Shown: positions 10,701-19,325, numbered from the stretch's first letter. The stretch: 64,000 nucleotides of DNA from Algoriphagus sp. (GCA_029945945.1 JAQSDM010000005.1:124001-188000), one strand, 5' to 3'. Numbers and translations: made by a program. The notes: generated by a model not told the origin, from the letters alone.

Positions 10701-13275
10701 CCGGGCGAATGATAAATTCCTCTACTCCGGGTCCGCCATTTCGATACGAAACGAGGACACGTTCGCTGTCATTGGAAAACTCAAGACCATAGACATCTCC
10801 GTCACATCCGAGGTCAAGTCTTGCATATTCTTTCATTTCGCCGGTCTCCTGGTCGAAATCAAATATTTCTACTTTGTTACAACCACCTTCGGAAATTGTA
10901 ACCGCTAGTTTGGTTCCGTCAGGACTGAATTTCATAGCGCCAACTCCTGAATTGAAACCATGATTGGAACCAACTGAACTGAGGACCGGCTCTCCGATTC
11001 CATTCACTGTCACAGGATAAGCGCGAAATGTGTTATTCCCCAACTCATGAAACATCACCCAAGTTGTATCTCCTGCATCTAATGCTGCTGTATTTTCTGT
11101 GGAGGGACTGAAAAGAAAATTATCCTTAGTGACTACATTTCCGACTCCGGTCTGGTTTTCAGATTTAATATCCACAAGAGAATACTTCACTTCATTGACG
11201 CCATTGGCAGATAGCTGAGTGGTGAACAAATAAAACAAAGTTTCTTCTTCAGGAACCGGAACTGCCAAAACTCCCTGACTGCTTGCATTATCCCCGCCAA
11301 TAGAATCCCCATTTGCCATCAGATCTCCATTCAGATCCCAGACGGCTTGTCCATCTGTGTAAAAGAGAACCTGCCCTGTCTGATCGGAAATTGTTGTCGT
11401 GCCTGCAGGAATATCCTGAGGATGAGCACTGGCTATTGGCCTTGGTGTGGGAGCATCGGGATTTGTCGGGTCCGGATTAAAGTCTAGTCCTGCACCATCC
11501 CCAAAATACCAGATATTATTTGTCTGATCCGGTATATCCCACATCTTAATCCGAATCTCAGCATAGGCATAGCATTCAGATTCTGGCTCTCGGACCAAAA
11601 CCCAGTACAATCCCGGTGAGCAGACTAAATTTTCTTTGGTTGTGATCCAGCCCTGGTCCCTGAGGTTTGACCAGAAGTATTCATAATTATCTCCTCCACC
11701 GGTTGGGGGCGCTTCTCCATCCTGTTCGCCTGAAGCAGCCTGGGCTTGCAAAAGTGGTCCAATATCTATGCAGGACTCACAAAGTGTAGTGTCTGACGGA
11801 GTAAAATTTGCCTCAAGATTATTCTCGGTGAGGGGAATATTTTGAGTGACAGTTTGGGTAGAGCTATCAGCAAAAGTCACTGTCAAGGTAACTTTGATGC
11901 TTGTTCCCTGAGCTGCATCTCCGGGAATAAGAAAATGCTCTTGATCAAAATCTGCAGGTAAAGGATTGCCGTCAGAATCTACCAACGGTGGGTCGAATTC
12001 CCAACTAAAACTTTCCGGTCTATAGTTTTCAGGAGTGATTGCACTGGTCAATTGAACCGGGTTATTCGCGCAGGGCTCTTCTGGAGACCAGGTGAAATTA
12101 ACGGCCGGAGCGATGTCAGCATTAGGCGCAAAAACCGGGAAGATTGTACCGCAAAAATCAGTTCCGTTAAATGGATCTTCCTCGACCGTGATTAAGGTTA
12201 AGTCTGGTTCATTCGGGTTGGTTACCTTTCCCATCAATTGAGGCCCGCCGACTACTTCTTCGTAGATATAATACAAACTTCCATCCGGACCGACTTTGAT
12301 GTCATAAATGGAATTTATAGCTGCTGTAAGCGGAATTTCTTCCGGAGTTGAGGATAAATCCGAGCTCGGAACCCGGAAAAGTTGATTTCCTCTGGAGAAA
12401 TAAATGAATGCCCCATCAGGTGAAAACTCCGCTCCTTCGATTGGATCAGTGCCGCCGGATTGACTGATTGGAGTTGAGGATCCGAAATTTCCGGAACTCG
12501 TATTAAAGTCCACTACTATAATATCATCTCCGGCATTTTCGGGAATCAGAATCAGCTGGCTTTTTTCCTCGTCAAAAACGATTGCTTTTGGAGTAAAAGG
12601 GATGCTTTCTGAATCTGTATTTGTAAAATCACCTTCCGTCGCTCCGAATCTTCTTGAGATCAGATTTCCACCTTCAAAACTGATCAAGTAAGAAGGAGAA
12701 GAGGGGGTCTTTACGACCAAAATCGCCCCGGAAGCAGTTCCGATTGCCACATCTTTTGAAATCACCTCACCCAATGGCCTTTCATTGCCAGTTGCCTGAC
12801 CGGTTGCGTTCATATCTACCACAGAATAAAGAAGCTGCCCTCCCGGCGAGATGTAAAAAATATAAAACAGCTTATTTCCTTCAGGATCGTACTCTAAAAA
12901 TCCGGTTGCTACTTTTTGCCTTCCGTCGATATCTCCATTCAATCCCGGGGCGCTACCTTGAAGCGGATTGGACCCGAAATCATAAACTAATTCCCCGTTG
13001 GTGATAAAAAGTGGTTGTCCGGTGATTGGATCGATTGCAATAGCATTGTTGTTTTTTCCAATTAAAACTGAACCGGGAAGGGTCTGCACGGTGGCTGTTC
13101 CGCCTTTTCCGAAGGAGAGGTAATTATTTTCAGTAGCTCCGCTGCAATACCCGAAAATCCATTCGTTATCATTAAACCCTTGAGCAAAAGCAGTTGAAGC
13201 GCCTGAAAAAAAGTTCATAGCCAGGCAAATGGTAAAAATAAATGTTAACCTTATGGAATTAGGGTTGCTTTTCAT
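7753..13275 (-). CDS. Giant T9SS-exported protein with propellers and PKD-like modules
   Basis: A protein of about 1840 residues with a Sec signal peptide (MKSNPNSIRL... ending STAFAQ). A first propeller-like region begins at NEWIFGYCSGATENN, followed by PKD-like modules, then a second propeller-like region near residue 587 (NNIWYFGDGAGLDFNPD). From about residue 970 (PERLC) there is a run of Ig/PKD-like modules, and the protein ends in a T9SS type B sorting domain (IIFPTGVFLDDPNRNF, FNRWGELIF, CPWDGQYNGKFVPNGTY). The start at 13275 is chosen over 13329 because it directly gives the signal peptide. It is divergent from a PorP/SprF gene, the usual partner of type B substrates, and is followed at 1 nt by yaaA. 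Confidence 0.88.
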   Translation of the reverse strand: MKSNPNSIRLTFIFTICLAMNFFSGASTAFAQGFNDNEWIFGYCSGATENNYLSFGKGGTATVQTLPGSVLIGKNNNAIAIDPITGQPLFITNGELVYDFGSNPLQGSAPGLNGDIDGRQKVATGFLEYDPEGNKLFYIFYISPGGQLLYSVVDMNATGQATGNERPLGEVISKDVAIGTASGAILVVKTPSSPSYLISFEGGNLISRRFGATEGDFTNTDSESIPFTPKAIVFDEEKSQLILIPENAGDDIIVVDFNTSSGNFGSSTPISQSGGTDPIEGAEFSPDGAFIYFSRGNQLFRVPSSDLSSTPEEIPLTAAINSIYDIKVGPDGSLYYIYEEVVGGPQLMGKVTNPNEPDLTLITVEEDPFNGTDFCGTIFPVFAPNADIAPAVNFTWSPEEPCANNPVQLTSAITPENYRPESFSWEFDPPLVDSDGNPLPADFDQEHFLIPGDAAQGTSIKVTLTVTFADSSTQTVTQNIPLTENNLEANFTPSDTTLCESCIDIGPLLQAQAASGEQDGEAPPTGGGDNYEYFWSNLRDQGWITTKENLVCSPGLYWVLVREPESECYAYAEIRIKMWDIPDQTNNIWYFGDGAGLDFNPDPTNPDAPTPRPIASAHPQDIPAGTTTISDQTGQVLFYTDGQAVWDLNGDLMANGDSIGGDNASSQGVLAVPVPEEETLFYLFTTQLSANGVNEVKYSLVDIKSENQTGVGNVVTKDNFLFSPSTENTAALDAGDTTWVMFHELGNNTFRAYPVTVNGIGEPVLSSVGSNHGFNSGVGAMKFSPDGTKLAVTISEGGCNKVEIFDFDQETGEMKEYARLDLGCDGDVYGLEFSNDSERVLVSYRNGGPGVEEFIIRPVENDDPDAATCPSCFGSASTRAEIEACINSTKKAVSQTAGLDLGALQIGPNGVIYLAIVGSNQIGQINVGTGCTASSTFTRDGVEPMPGTTNLGLPSFVQNSSSSIPEPALSAPERLCLDPVSGAGALLEGAGEPDIDSYFWTITKDDGTILRDNYGGPGDPFMTLEQLFDTPGIYTVELRVDRCGEAEYFSDSTQIEVVAPPVLTLADDATLCLGTPVELTAIDDYDPAEGLYDFEWVNAAGQVFGDENSNTITVDEESIYTVTVSYRLPDGLSDEEALLYETCPSVAEVFVGPAFEFDLTQTATEVCYEETSVIFAPNTPITGEWFYELNGDPNRVALGEFFELELYISSLPGPGQYEIIFVTQDPILLDCTIEKKLDLQVNELPLLTALQTTPATDCNTPDGSFEITMQANASTVTVVETAQVFTGVSAGDVIPVLNLLPGVYTLEAENSTGCLYSVSITVENSNPPIGFVYTVTETDETCSATGISPGVLSINFTSGPQSGSYVITRQGDGQQFTGTFANTALVNVPVPYGEYAVEISDPTSCAIPSPDLYTIEQKLEVVYSVPTDFTACESFAFTPTPLGNLNFTLSGPGGQILPDANGEFVISQSGTYTITGVDPTGVNCPKIETIVATITQPIDFDVSPPIVDCQVGVRFEAILNNALPADVLFLWSDAAGIIVGRTQSFAPSRSGTYSLEVQPIYGGLCPTNKIQFDAEILEENLQLELEVVPFCLGQTSTTLSVIADLSTVAEIEWYSVLGGTRTRIFAFDDLPIIEVTLEGTYEVLLRSAAGCELGRANGVVAKSIIIPPVVPTGFTICAIEGVTQSINPGDYDNYSWILNGEEISKDAIFTPELPGTYELRVSDNLGCEYIQTFEVFEDCALKIIFPTGVFLDDPNRNFILYANEYIDDVEVFIFNRWGELIFYCEHANQEPLEPKQPFCPWDGQYNGKFVPNGTYAVVVKFTSKDQNLTQKVTKAITIIQ

Positions 13276-13356
13276 ACTTTTCGAACTGCTTTTGAAACAA
13301 CCAGAACTGCAAATCGTTCTAAAAGCCATTGACTAATCAAATAAACGAACAATTCC

Positions 13357-14403
13357 TTGTTACGGTCTTCTGCAAACTTTGTTTTTTTTGCACTATTCAG
13401 CCTTTTAGGTTCGATTTCTGCATTTGCACAAGATCCACAATATAGCCAATACTACGCAGCGCCGCTTTATTTGAATCCTGCAATGGCGGGTAGCGAATTG
13501 ACTGGAAGAGTCGGATTCAATTATCGAAACCAATGGCCAAGCATTGATGCTAAGTTTACCACGTTTTCGGCTTATTACGATACTTATTTGCCTGATTATA
13601 ACAGCGGAATTGGCATAATGGTTACGCAAGATACCGAAGGAGCTGCGGAATTAAGATCTACAACTATCTCAGCGATTTACTCCTATGAATTGAAGCTGGG
13701 GGAGAATTCGTATTTCCGTCCGGGATTTCAGGCAAGCTACATTCGGCGCGAAATCGGGTTTTATGAAAATCTGATTTTTGCCAATCAAATTAATCCAAAC
13801 GATCCATTTGGCCCGACTTTACCGGGAACAGATATTCCCGGATTGGGAGATCCTGTGAGCATGCTTTCACTTTCTTTGGGAGGAATGTTTTTCACTGAGA
13901 ATTTTTGGATTGGAGGAGCAGCTCATCATGTTAATGAGCCAAATCAATCCTTTATTGATGGAGTAAGCCCACTCCCGATGAAGCTTTCGGTTCATGCAGG
14001 TTATAGAATTTCTTTGGGTGAAGGCTCCATGAGACAGGATTTTACTCACTTGAGAAAAGAGAGATATCTCACGCCAACCATTAATTATAAGCGCCAGGGA
14101 CCGTTTGAGCAACTTGATGTAGGTGCTTATTTTTATGTTGAGCCAATCGTTTTTGGAGTTTGGTATCGAGGCCTTCCTTACAAGCCAGTGGAAAATCAGA
14201 GTAACCGGGATGCTATTGTCATGATGGTTGGATTGAATCTTCTGAGCGGGCTAAATGTTGGTTACAGCTTTGACTATACTGTTTCCCAACTTGGAATTCA
14301 GTCTGGAGGAGCTCATGAGATCAGTTTGTCCTGGACTCTTCCAAATAGTAACCAGGGAAAACCCGCAAGAAGGGATACTATTCTTCCCTGCCCTAAATTC
14401 TAA
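13357..14403 (+). CDS. PorP/SprF family T9SS outer-membrane protein
   Basis: A 348-residue protein with a signal peptide ending AFAQ, then the family opening DPQYSQYYAAPLYLNPAMAG and RNQWPSI. It is rich in beta strands throughout, as expected for an outer-membrane barrel. Members work with type IX secretion and are typically encoded beside genes for type B sorting-domain proteins, as here. The only credible start is TTG at 13357: an in-frame stop lies at 13342 and no ATG or GTG occurs before the signal peptide. The M48 protease gene follows after 6 nt, so the two probably form an operon. Confidence 0.93.
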   Translation: MLRSSANFVFFALFSLLGSISAFAQDPQYSQYYAAPLYLNPAMAGSELTGRVGFNYRNQWPSIDAKFTTFSAYYDTYLPDYNSGIGIMVTQDTEGAAELRSTTISAIYSYELKLGENSYFRPGFQASYIRREIGFYENLIFANQINPNDPFGPTLPGTDIPGLGDPVSMLSLSLGGMFFTENFWIGGAAHHVNEPNQSFIDGVSPLPMKLSVHAGYRISLGEGSMRQDFTHLRKERYLTPTINYKRQGPFEQLDVGAYFYVEPIVFGVWYRGLPYKPVENQSNRDAIVMMVGLNLLSGLNVGYSFDYTVSQLGIQSGGAHEISLSWTLPNSNQGKPARRDTILPCPKF

Positions 14404-14409
14404 TTTTAC

Positions 14410-15642
14410 ATGAATCCGATTACCCTCAAGTATTTGCTTATTGGGGTGGTGGCGTTTGGTTTTTTCCTGGAAAAAATTCTGAGCTATCTCAATAATAAAC
14501 AACCTATACCTGCCATTCCTGCAACATTGGACCATTACCTGAGTCAGGAAAAACTAATCCAGGCCAAAGCATATCAATCAGATAATTTCAGATTCGGGTT
14601 GATTTCCGGGCTTTTTTCATTTGTGTTAACTGTTTTATTTATCAGTAAAGGTTGGTTTGGAGCGATCGATCAATGGGTGGAGGGATTTGTGCCCGGCCCT
14701 CTTTCTCAGTCTTTGGTGTTTTTCGGGGTGATTTTCATAGGCTCCGATATACTGAGCCTTCCATTTGATTACTACAGCACCTTTGTGATTGAAGAAAAGT
14801 ATGGATTCAATAAAACGAAAGTCAAGACTTTTTTTGCAGACAAACTGAAAGGTTATTTACTTTCAATCATTGTGGGAGGTGGATTATTGCTGGTTTTTCT
14901 TTGGCTGGTGCATCAGATGGGAAAAGACTTCTGGTGGCAGTTTTGGGTAATTGCCGCAGTGTTTATGGTCTTGGTCAACTTGTTTTACACAGCCTGGATT
15001 CTTCCGCTTTTCAATAAGCTTACGCCTCTTCAGGATGGTGAATTGAAACACAAAATCATCGATTATGCTAAATCGGTAAGCTTTCCGCTTGATAATATCC
15101 TCGTAATGGATGGAAGCAAGCGATCCTCAAAAGCGAATGCGTTTTTCTCAGGTTTTGGAAAAAGAAAGAAAGTGGTGCTGTACGATACGCTGATGGATCA
15201 ACATCCGCCGGACGAATTGGTGGCTGTTCTTGCGCACGAAGTCGGTCATTACAAAAAGAAACATATTGTCATCGGGATGATCAGTTCAGTTTTGCAAGTC
15301 GGCTTGCTCTTGTTTTTGCTGGCGCAATTCATTTTCAATGAGCAGATGAGTTTCGCTTTAGGTGCCGAGCATTGGTCTGCCGAATTGAATATCATCGGTT
15401 TCACGATGCTGTTTACGCCTATTTCCATGATTTTGGGAATGGGGATGAACTGGCTAAGTCGAAAGAATGAATTTGAAGCAGATGCGTTTGCGAAAACAAC
15501 TTTCGCAGGAAAACCTCTTGCCGAGGCACTCAAAACCCTTTCCGTCAAAACTCTCAGCAATATCAATCCTCATCCCTGGTATGTGTTTATGAATTACTCA
15601 CATCCGCCTTTGTTGGAGCGATTGGATAAGCTGGAAAAATAA
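14410..15642 (+). CDS. M48 family metallopeptidase (Ste24/CAAX protease-like)
   Basis: A 410-residue multi-pass membrane protease. The zinc motif HEVGH is at residues 276-280 and the third-ligand motif NEFEAD at 353-358. The N-terminal half has several transmembrane segments, the Ste24 layout rather than the shorter HtpX layout; length fits M48A enzymes. Bacterial members are thought to act on membrane proteins in quality control, since prenylated substrates are absent. It starts 6 nt after the PorP/SprF stop, suggesting co-transcription. Confidence 0.93.
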   Translation: MNPITLKYLLIGVVAFGFFLEKILSYLNNKQPIPAIPATLDHYLSQEKLIQAKAYQSDNFRFGLISGLFSFVLTVLFISKGWFGAIDQWVEGFVPGPLSQSLVFFGVIFIGSDILSLPFDYYSTFVIEEKYGFNKTKVKTFFADKLKGYLLSIIVGGGLLLVFLWLVHQMGKDFWWQFWVIAAVFMVLVNLFYTAWILPLFNKLTPLQDGELKHKIIDYAKSVSFPLDNILVMDGSKRSSKANAFFSGFGKRKKVVLYDTLMDQHPPDELVAVLAHEVGHYKKKHIVIGMISSVLQVGLLLFLLAQFIFNEQMSFALGAEHWSAELNIIGFTMLFTPISMILGMGMNWLSRKNEFEADAFAKTTFAGKPLAEALKTLSVKTLSNINPHPWYVFMNYSHPPLLERLDKLEK

Positions 15643-15724
15643 AATATATCGACGATTTCGGATTTCTGATTTTTCCCGCAGATTTTCGCAGAAAAGGTCA
15701 CAGATAGACACAGATTTACAAAAG

Positions 15725-15760
15725 AAAAGCCGATCAAAATCTCTTCCAATCGGCCTTTAG
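15725..15760 (-). terminator. Possible terminator between convergent genes
   Basis: GCCGAT (15729-15734) pairs with ATCGGC (15749-15754) across a 14-nt loop. On the minus strand the stem is followed by TTTTCTTTTG. It may end the Gfo/Idh/MocA transcript, which stops at 15834. The short stem and interrupted T run keep confidence low. Confidence 0.4.
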
Positions 15761-15833
15761 TGATTTTATTGTTGAAACCTTCGGTCTTCAGTCTTCCGTC
15801 AAGAAAAACATCCGTCAACGGTCAGCCAACATC

Positions 15834-17258
15834 CTACACCTTATAAAAATCCTCCCATCCTTTTCGAGGCGGCATACCTGCCAAAACCTGATTGGCTAGC
15901 GGATTATTGATGATCTGTCGGGTCTCTCTGTCAAATTCCAACTTCACGCCCATTTGCTGAGCCATTACACCGAGGCAGAAAACCTGACTCAATGGACCTG
16001 CGATTTCAAACGGTGACCTCGTTTTTTCCTCTCCTTTGCAGGCTTTGAGGAAGTTTGCGAAGTGGTTCGATGGGCTTTCCGGAACTTCCGGAAGTTTGGA
16101 TTCCATTTCTTTTGCCTTTTCCGCAGGAATGATCGAAAGCGTACTTCCGTGTGATCCTCCTTTGAAAGTCAGCTCTTTGCTGTAAATGATCTTGCCCGGA
16201 TTCAATTTTGCGGGTTGGATCTGTCCGTTGCTTGGTGGCGGGATATTCGGATCAAGTTCGGAAACACCGTAGCCATCCGGCACGGAAGGAATATTATCCA
16301 TTCCGTCGTACCAGTTGATGGTCAACGGAGGCATTGCGCCACGGGCTGGGAATTTGAAAGCGAGGGTCGTGGAAGTCGGATAGAAGAAATTATTGTGACC
16401 GGTAAGTTTCAGCGGGTCAATCTCATAAGGGAGACCCAAATCCAGAAATTCATGAGCCGTATCGATGATATGCGCTCCCCAATCTCCTAATGCGCCCATT
16501 CCGAAATCGTACCAGCAGCGCCATTGACCATTGTGGAAATCTTTGTTGAATGAATGTGGCTGAGCCTGCGAAAGCCAGGTGTCCCAATCCAACGTAGAAG
16601 GGATAGTTTCACCTGCCGGAAAACGCTGGATATTGGTATCCCATCCATGCCAACGGCGACGGCTGTTCATGTGAGCAGTGATTGAAGTCACGTCTTTAAT
16701 GATTCCGGCATCTTTCCAGGCTTTGAACTGAAAATAATTAGCTTCCGAGTGACCTTGATTTCCCATCTGGGTGATCTGCTTTGGGTATTTCTTAGCCGCT
16801 GCCATCATCAGATCCACTTCCTGAAAGGTTCGGGCCATCGGCTTTTCGACGTAGACATGTTTGCCTTCGGCCATCGCCATCATGGTCACGGGGAAGTGTG
16901 AAAAGTCAGGAGTGGCAATACTTATCGCCTCGAACTCATTTCCGATCTCGTCAAACATCTTTCTGAAATCCTGGAATTTCTTTGCATTTGGAAACATATT
17001 CATGACTTCCAAAGTCTGCTTGGCACCCATATCGACATCGCAAAGCGCTACGATATTGCATAGCCCGGTTTGATGTAATGCTTTGATGATTTCATTGCCA
17101 CGGTTTCCGATTCCGATGCAGGCCAGGTTGACTTTGTCGCTGGGTGCCACATAGCCCATGGATTTTCCCATGACGGATGGGGAGATTATCGTCAGTCCCG
17201 AAAGGCCAAAAGCAGCAGTTGCTCCGGTCTTGAGGAATTTACGTCTGTTTGTATTCAT
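15834..17258 (-). CDS. Tat-exported Gfo/Idh/MocA family oxidoreductase
   Basis: A 474-residue protein beginning with a twin-arginine signal (MNTNRRKFLK then a hydrophobic stretch). The Rossmann motif GIGNRG is at 49-54 and the family EKP motif at 138-140 (VYVEKPMART). These enzymes oxidise or reduce sugars or polyols with a tightly bound NAD(P); Tat export fits folding with cofactor before reaching the periplasm. It ends with a C-terminal region usual for the Bacteroidota exported branch. No sugar gene is directly adjacent, so the substrate is unknown. Confidence 0.92.
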   Translation of the reverse strand: MNTNRRKFLKTGATAAFGLSGLTIISPSVMGKSMGYVAPSDKVNLACIGIGNRGNEIIKALHQTGLCNIVALCDVDMGAKQTLEVMNMFPNAKKFQDFRKMFDEIGNEFEAISIATPDFSHFPVTMMAMAEGKHVYVEKPMARTFQEVDLMMAAAKKYPKQITQMGNQGHSEANYFQFKAWKDAGIIKDVTSITAHMNSRRRWHGWDTNIQRFPAGETIPSTLDWDTWLSQAQPHSFNKDFHNGQWRCWYDFGMGALGDWGAHIIDTAHEFLDLGLPYEIDPLKLTGHNNFFYPTSTTLAFKFPARGAMPPLTINWYDGMDNIPSVPDGYGVSELDPNIPPPSNGQIQPAKLNPGKIIYSKELTFKGGSHGSTLSIIPAEKAKEMESKLPEVPESPSNHFANFLKACKGEEKTRSPFEIAGPLSQVFCLGVMAQQMGVKLEFDRETRQIINNPLANQVLAGMPPRKGWEDFYKV

Positions 17259-17696
17259 GATTGGGTTGTTTTTGGGTTAAAGGAAAACCCTTCCAAGCCG
17301 AGGGAGCTATTTCAGGAGAAACTTTGGCGGGTTTTTTTATTCAACCCAATCTACTTATGAAAAGCCAGACTTCAGACAATCGATCAGGAAATCAACGGAA
17401 ACGATCTCGGAGGACAAGTTGGAATCCAAACTTTTAAAAATTGCACTGAACTAAAATTCATCAAAATTGAAATTCAATTTAAGATTTTGTAAAACTAAAA
17501 TAATAATATATTTAATTCTTTTTTCAAACTTAAATAGATGGGGGGGGGCAAAATTTTATTCTGAAAATGATACCTCTTAAAGTGCAAAATTCTTAGTTTT
17601 TTGTGTTTCCCTGTAGATTCAAATTTTGATTTGTAAAACATAGTTTTTATAATTAACAATGCTTCACTTTTAAAAATATAATTTCTGAAAAAACGA
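17259..17696. other. AT-rich intergenic region with a G9 tract
   Basis: This 438-bp region should contain the promoter of the minus-strand oxidoreductase gene and of the plus-strand Cys-rich peptide gene. From about 17440 it is strongly AT-rich, except for nine consecutive G residues at 17540-17548. I see no RNA gene or convincing open frame. AACCC/GGGTT words near 17290-17335 could pair weakly but lack a clean terminator shape. Confidence 0.6.
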
Positions 17697-17987
17697 TTGA
17701 TTCAATTGACAGCAGTATTATTCTTGTTTTGCTTAGGTTTTTTAGGACTTGATCTCTCAAGAGAAAAGGGGAAAAGATTAGATACTATTTCGATTTTCGG
17801 CACAGAGTCTTGGGCACTGGGTTGTGGAGAGGTTTCTTATAACCACCACAGAGAGGTTAGCACGATAACTTTTTGTTATAGTGGGGGAACCTTCATTAGT
17901 ACGACTACCGGACATGATTGTGTAGTTGCTGATCAGGAGTGTTGTAGATTCCCAAATACAGGTAGTTGTCCAGGATTTGGAGGTTAA
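17697..17987 (+). CDS. Small Cys-rich exported peptide next to a propeller lipoprotein
   Basis: A 96-residue protein with a hydrophobic N-terminal segment and a mature part with six cysteines (GCGE, TFCY, HDCV, ECC, SCPG) ending in FGG. It is placed 40 nt before a 6-bladed propeller lipoprotein gene. In Bacteroidota, short Cys-rich exported peptides of the NVEALA type often precede such genes, and TESWALGCG could be a diverged processing motif; this link is an inference. The start is uncertain: TTG at 17697 gives no basic N-region, while CTG at 17685 would give a KKR-containing one. An in-frame stop at 17679 excludes anything longer. Confidence 0.6.
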   Translation: MIQLTAVLFLFCLGFLGLDLSREKGKRLDTISIFGTESWALGCGEVSYNHHREVSTITFCYSGGTFISTTTGHDCVVADQECCRFPNTGSCPGFGG

Positions 17988-18027
17988 TTTTTACTGCCCA
18001 ACATGCTTTTTTTTGTAAATAGTAATT

Positions 18028-19200
18028 ATGAAAACATTTATTTTCCCTTTTTTTTTGATAGTGGTTCTGTTTGGTTGCAACCAAAAAGTAAAGGAGATTA
18101 AATCCGAAATAATCCGAGTAGAAGTGGATGACCGAGGTGAGGAGATACTTATGTCGAGTTTGGTAGATACAGTGACCATCATTCAACTAGATAATACAGA
18201 TTTAATAGGTAGTATCGACGAATTGGTGTGGGCAGAGAATCGGATTTTGATCCTTGATCGTTCCAAGATGCTTAAGGTATTTATCTTTGACCTATATGGG
18301 AATTTAATTTCAACTATTTCATCTGGCGAAGGCGAGCCCGGACGATTTGTTTTTCCCTCGTCACTCACTTTAAGTGTGGAGGGAAATTCTTTTTATGTAA
18401 TAAGTGGGAGGACCAAACGAATTCTGGAGTATGATTTAGATGGTAAGCTGCTTAACGATTTTGATGTAAAAACCTTAGGACACTTGGACGATTTACAGCC
18501 ATTTGTAAATGGATTTGCGATTAAAACCAGACCTGACAATGAAGAAAGTATTGTTTTCACTGATTTGAAGTTCAGCAAAACAGATTTAATCAAGTCTTCT
18601 GATTTTTTCGATGAGCCTCCAATCGTCAGCGGAGGAGCTGTAAATTACTTTTATCCTACAGATGAACAGGAAAGATTCTTTTATAAGGATATTCTCTCGA
18701 ACAAGATCTTTGAAATCAGAAATAGGAAGGTGGTAAAAATTTATGATGTCGATCTTCCCGATAGCTATGAGATAGATTATAAAGAAGTTGGTAGATCCAT
18801 TGGAGAAGTAAGTAATGCTATCAGCGAAAGAGGACTGGTGGGCTTAAGTAATAATCATGTGACTTTTGGGGATTATATGCTTATGGATGTGCATAATGCT
18901 GGCAGGGGGCAACTTGCAATTTGGAATATCGAAGAAAATAAAATCAAGTTTATTTCAAATGTGGTGAATGATCTTTCTGTTCTTACCGATGTAAATGCGA
19001 TTTGGGGATCCTTTAATAATGCTTCAGGGAAAATGGTCACCGCTGTTGAGGCTGCTCTAATGACTCAATTATTAGAAAATGTTGACTATTCTTCTTCTCC
19101 ATATGCGCCTATTTTTGAAAATCTTAAGTTGGCGAAGGATGATAATCCTGTACTAATTGTCTACCACTTAAAGAAAGATTATAAATGGCCTTTTGATTAA
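18028..19200 (+). CDS. 6-bladed beta-propeller lipoprotein
   Basis: A 390-residue lipoprotein with the lipobox LFGCNQ at residues 14-19. The body has propeller-type repeats with motifs such as ILILDRSKMLKVFIFDLYGNLI and the GEGEPGRFVFPSSLTL segment, typical of the Bacteroidota 6-bladed propeller family (DUF4934-like). It would sit on an outer leaflet of the envelope; the molecular role of the family is unknown. It follows a Cys-rich exported peptide gene by 40 nt, a recurrent arrangement. The coding sequence is visibly more AT-rich than the PhyH gene downstream, hinting at a different origin. Confidence 0.85.
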   Translation: MKTFIFPFFLIVVLFGCNQKVKEIKSEIIRVEVDDRGEEILMSSLVDTVTIIQLDNTDLIGSIDELVWAENRILILDRSKMLKVFIFDLYGNLISTISSGEGEPGRFVFPSSLTLSVEGNSFYVISGRTKRILEYDLDGKLLNDFDVKTLGHLDDLQPFVNGFAIKTRPDNEESIVFTDLKFSKTDLIKSSDFFDEPPIVSGGAVNYFYPTDEQERFFYKDILSNKIFEIRNRKVVKIYDVDLPDSYEIDYKEVGRSIGEVSNAISERGLVGLSNNHVTFGDYMLMDVHNAGRGQLAIWNIEENKIKFISNVVNDLSVLTDVNAIWGSFNNASGKMVTAVEAALMTQLLENVDYSSSPYAPIFENLKLAKDDNPVLIVYHLKKDYKWPFD

Positions 19201-19325
19201 ATGGCCTTGTCGATTTAAAATTGCTTCTGTTGAATTCTATTAATTCAGGGAATTGAGTCAATGAACGATATCTACCTTTATTTTTTTTTTTTATATCTTT
19301 CCTTTGCACCAAAAGTCATTGAAAC

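Noticed and set aside
7661..13004. Numerous alternative-frame reading frames within the giant T9SS gene
   Set aside because: They are shadows of a long coding gene with clear domain structure in one frame.
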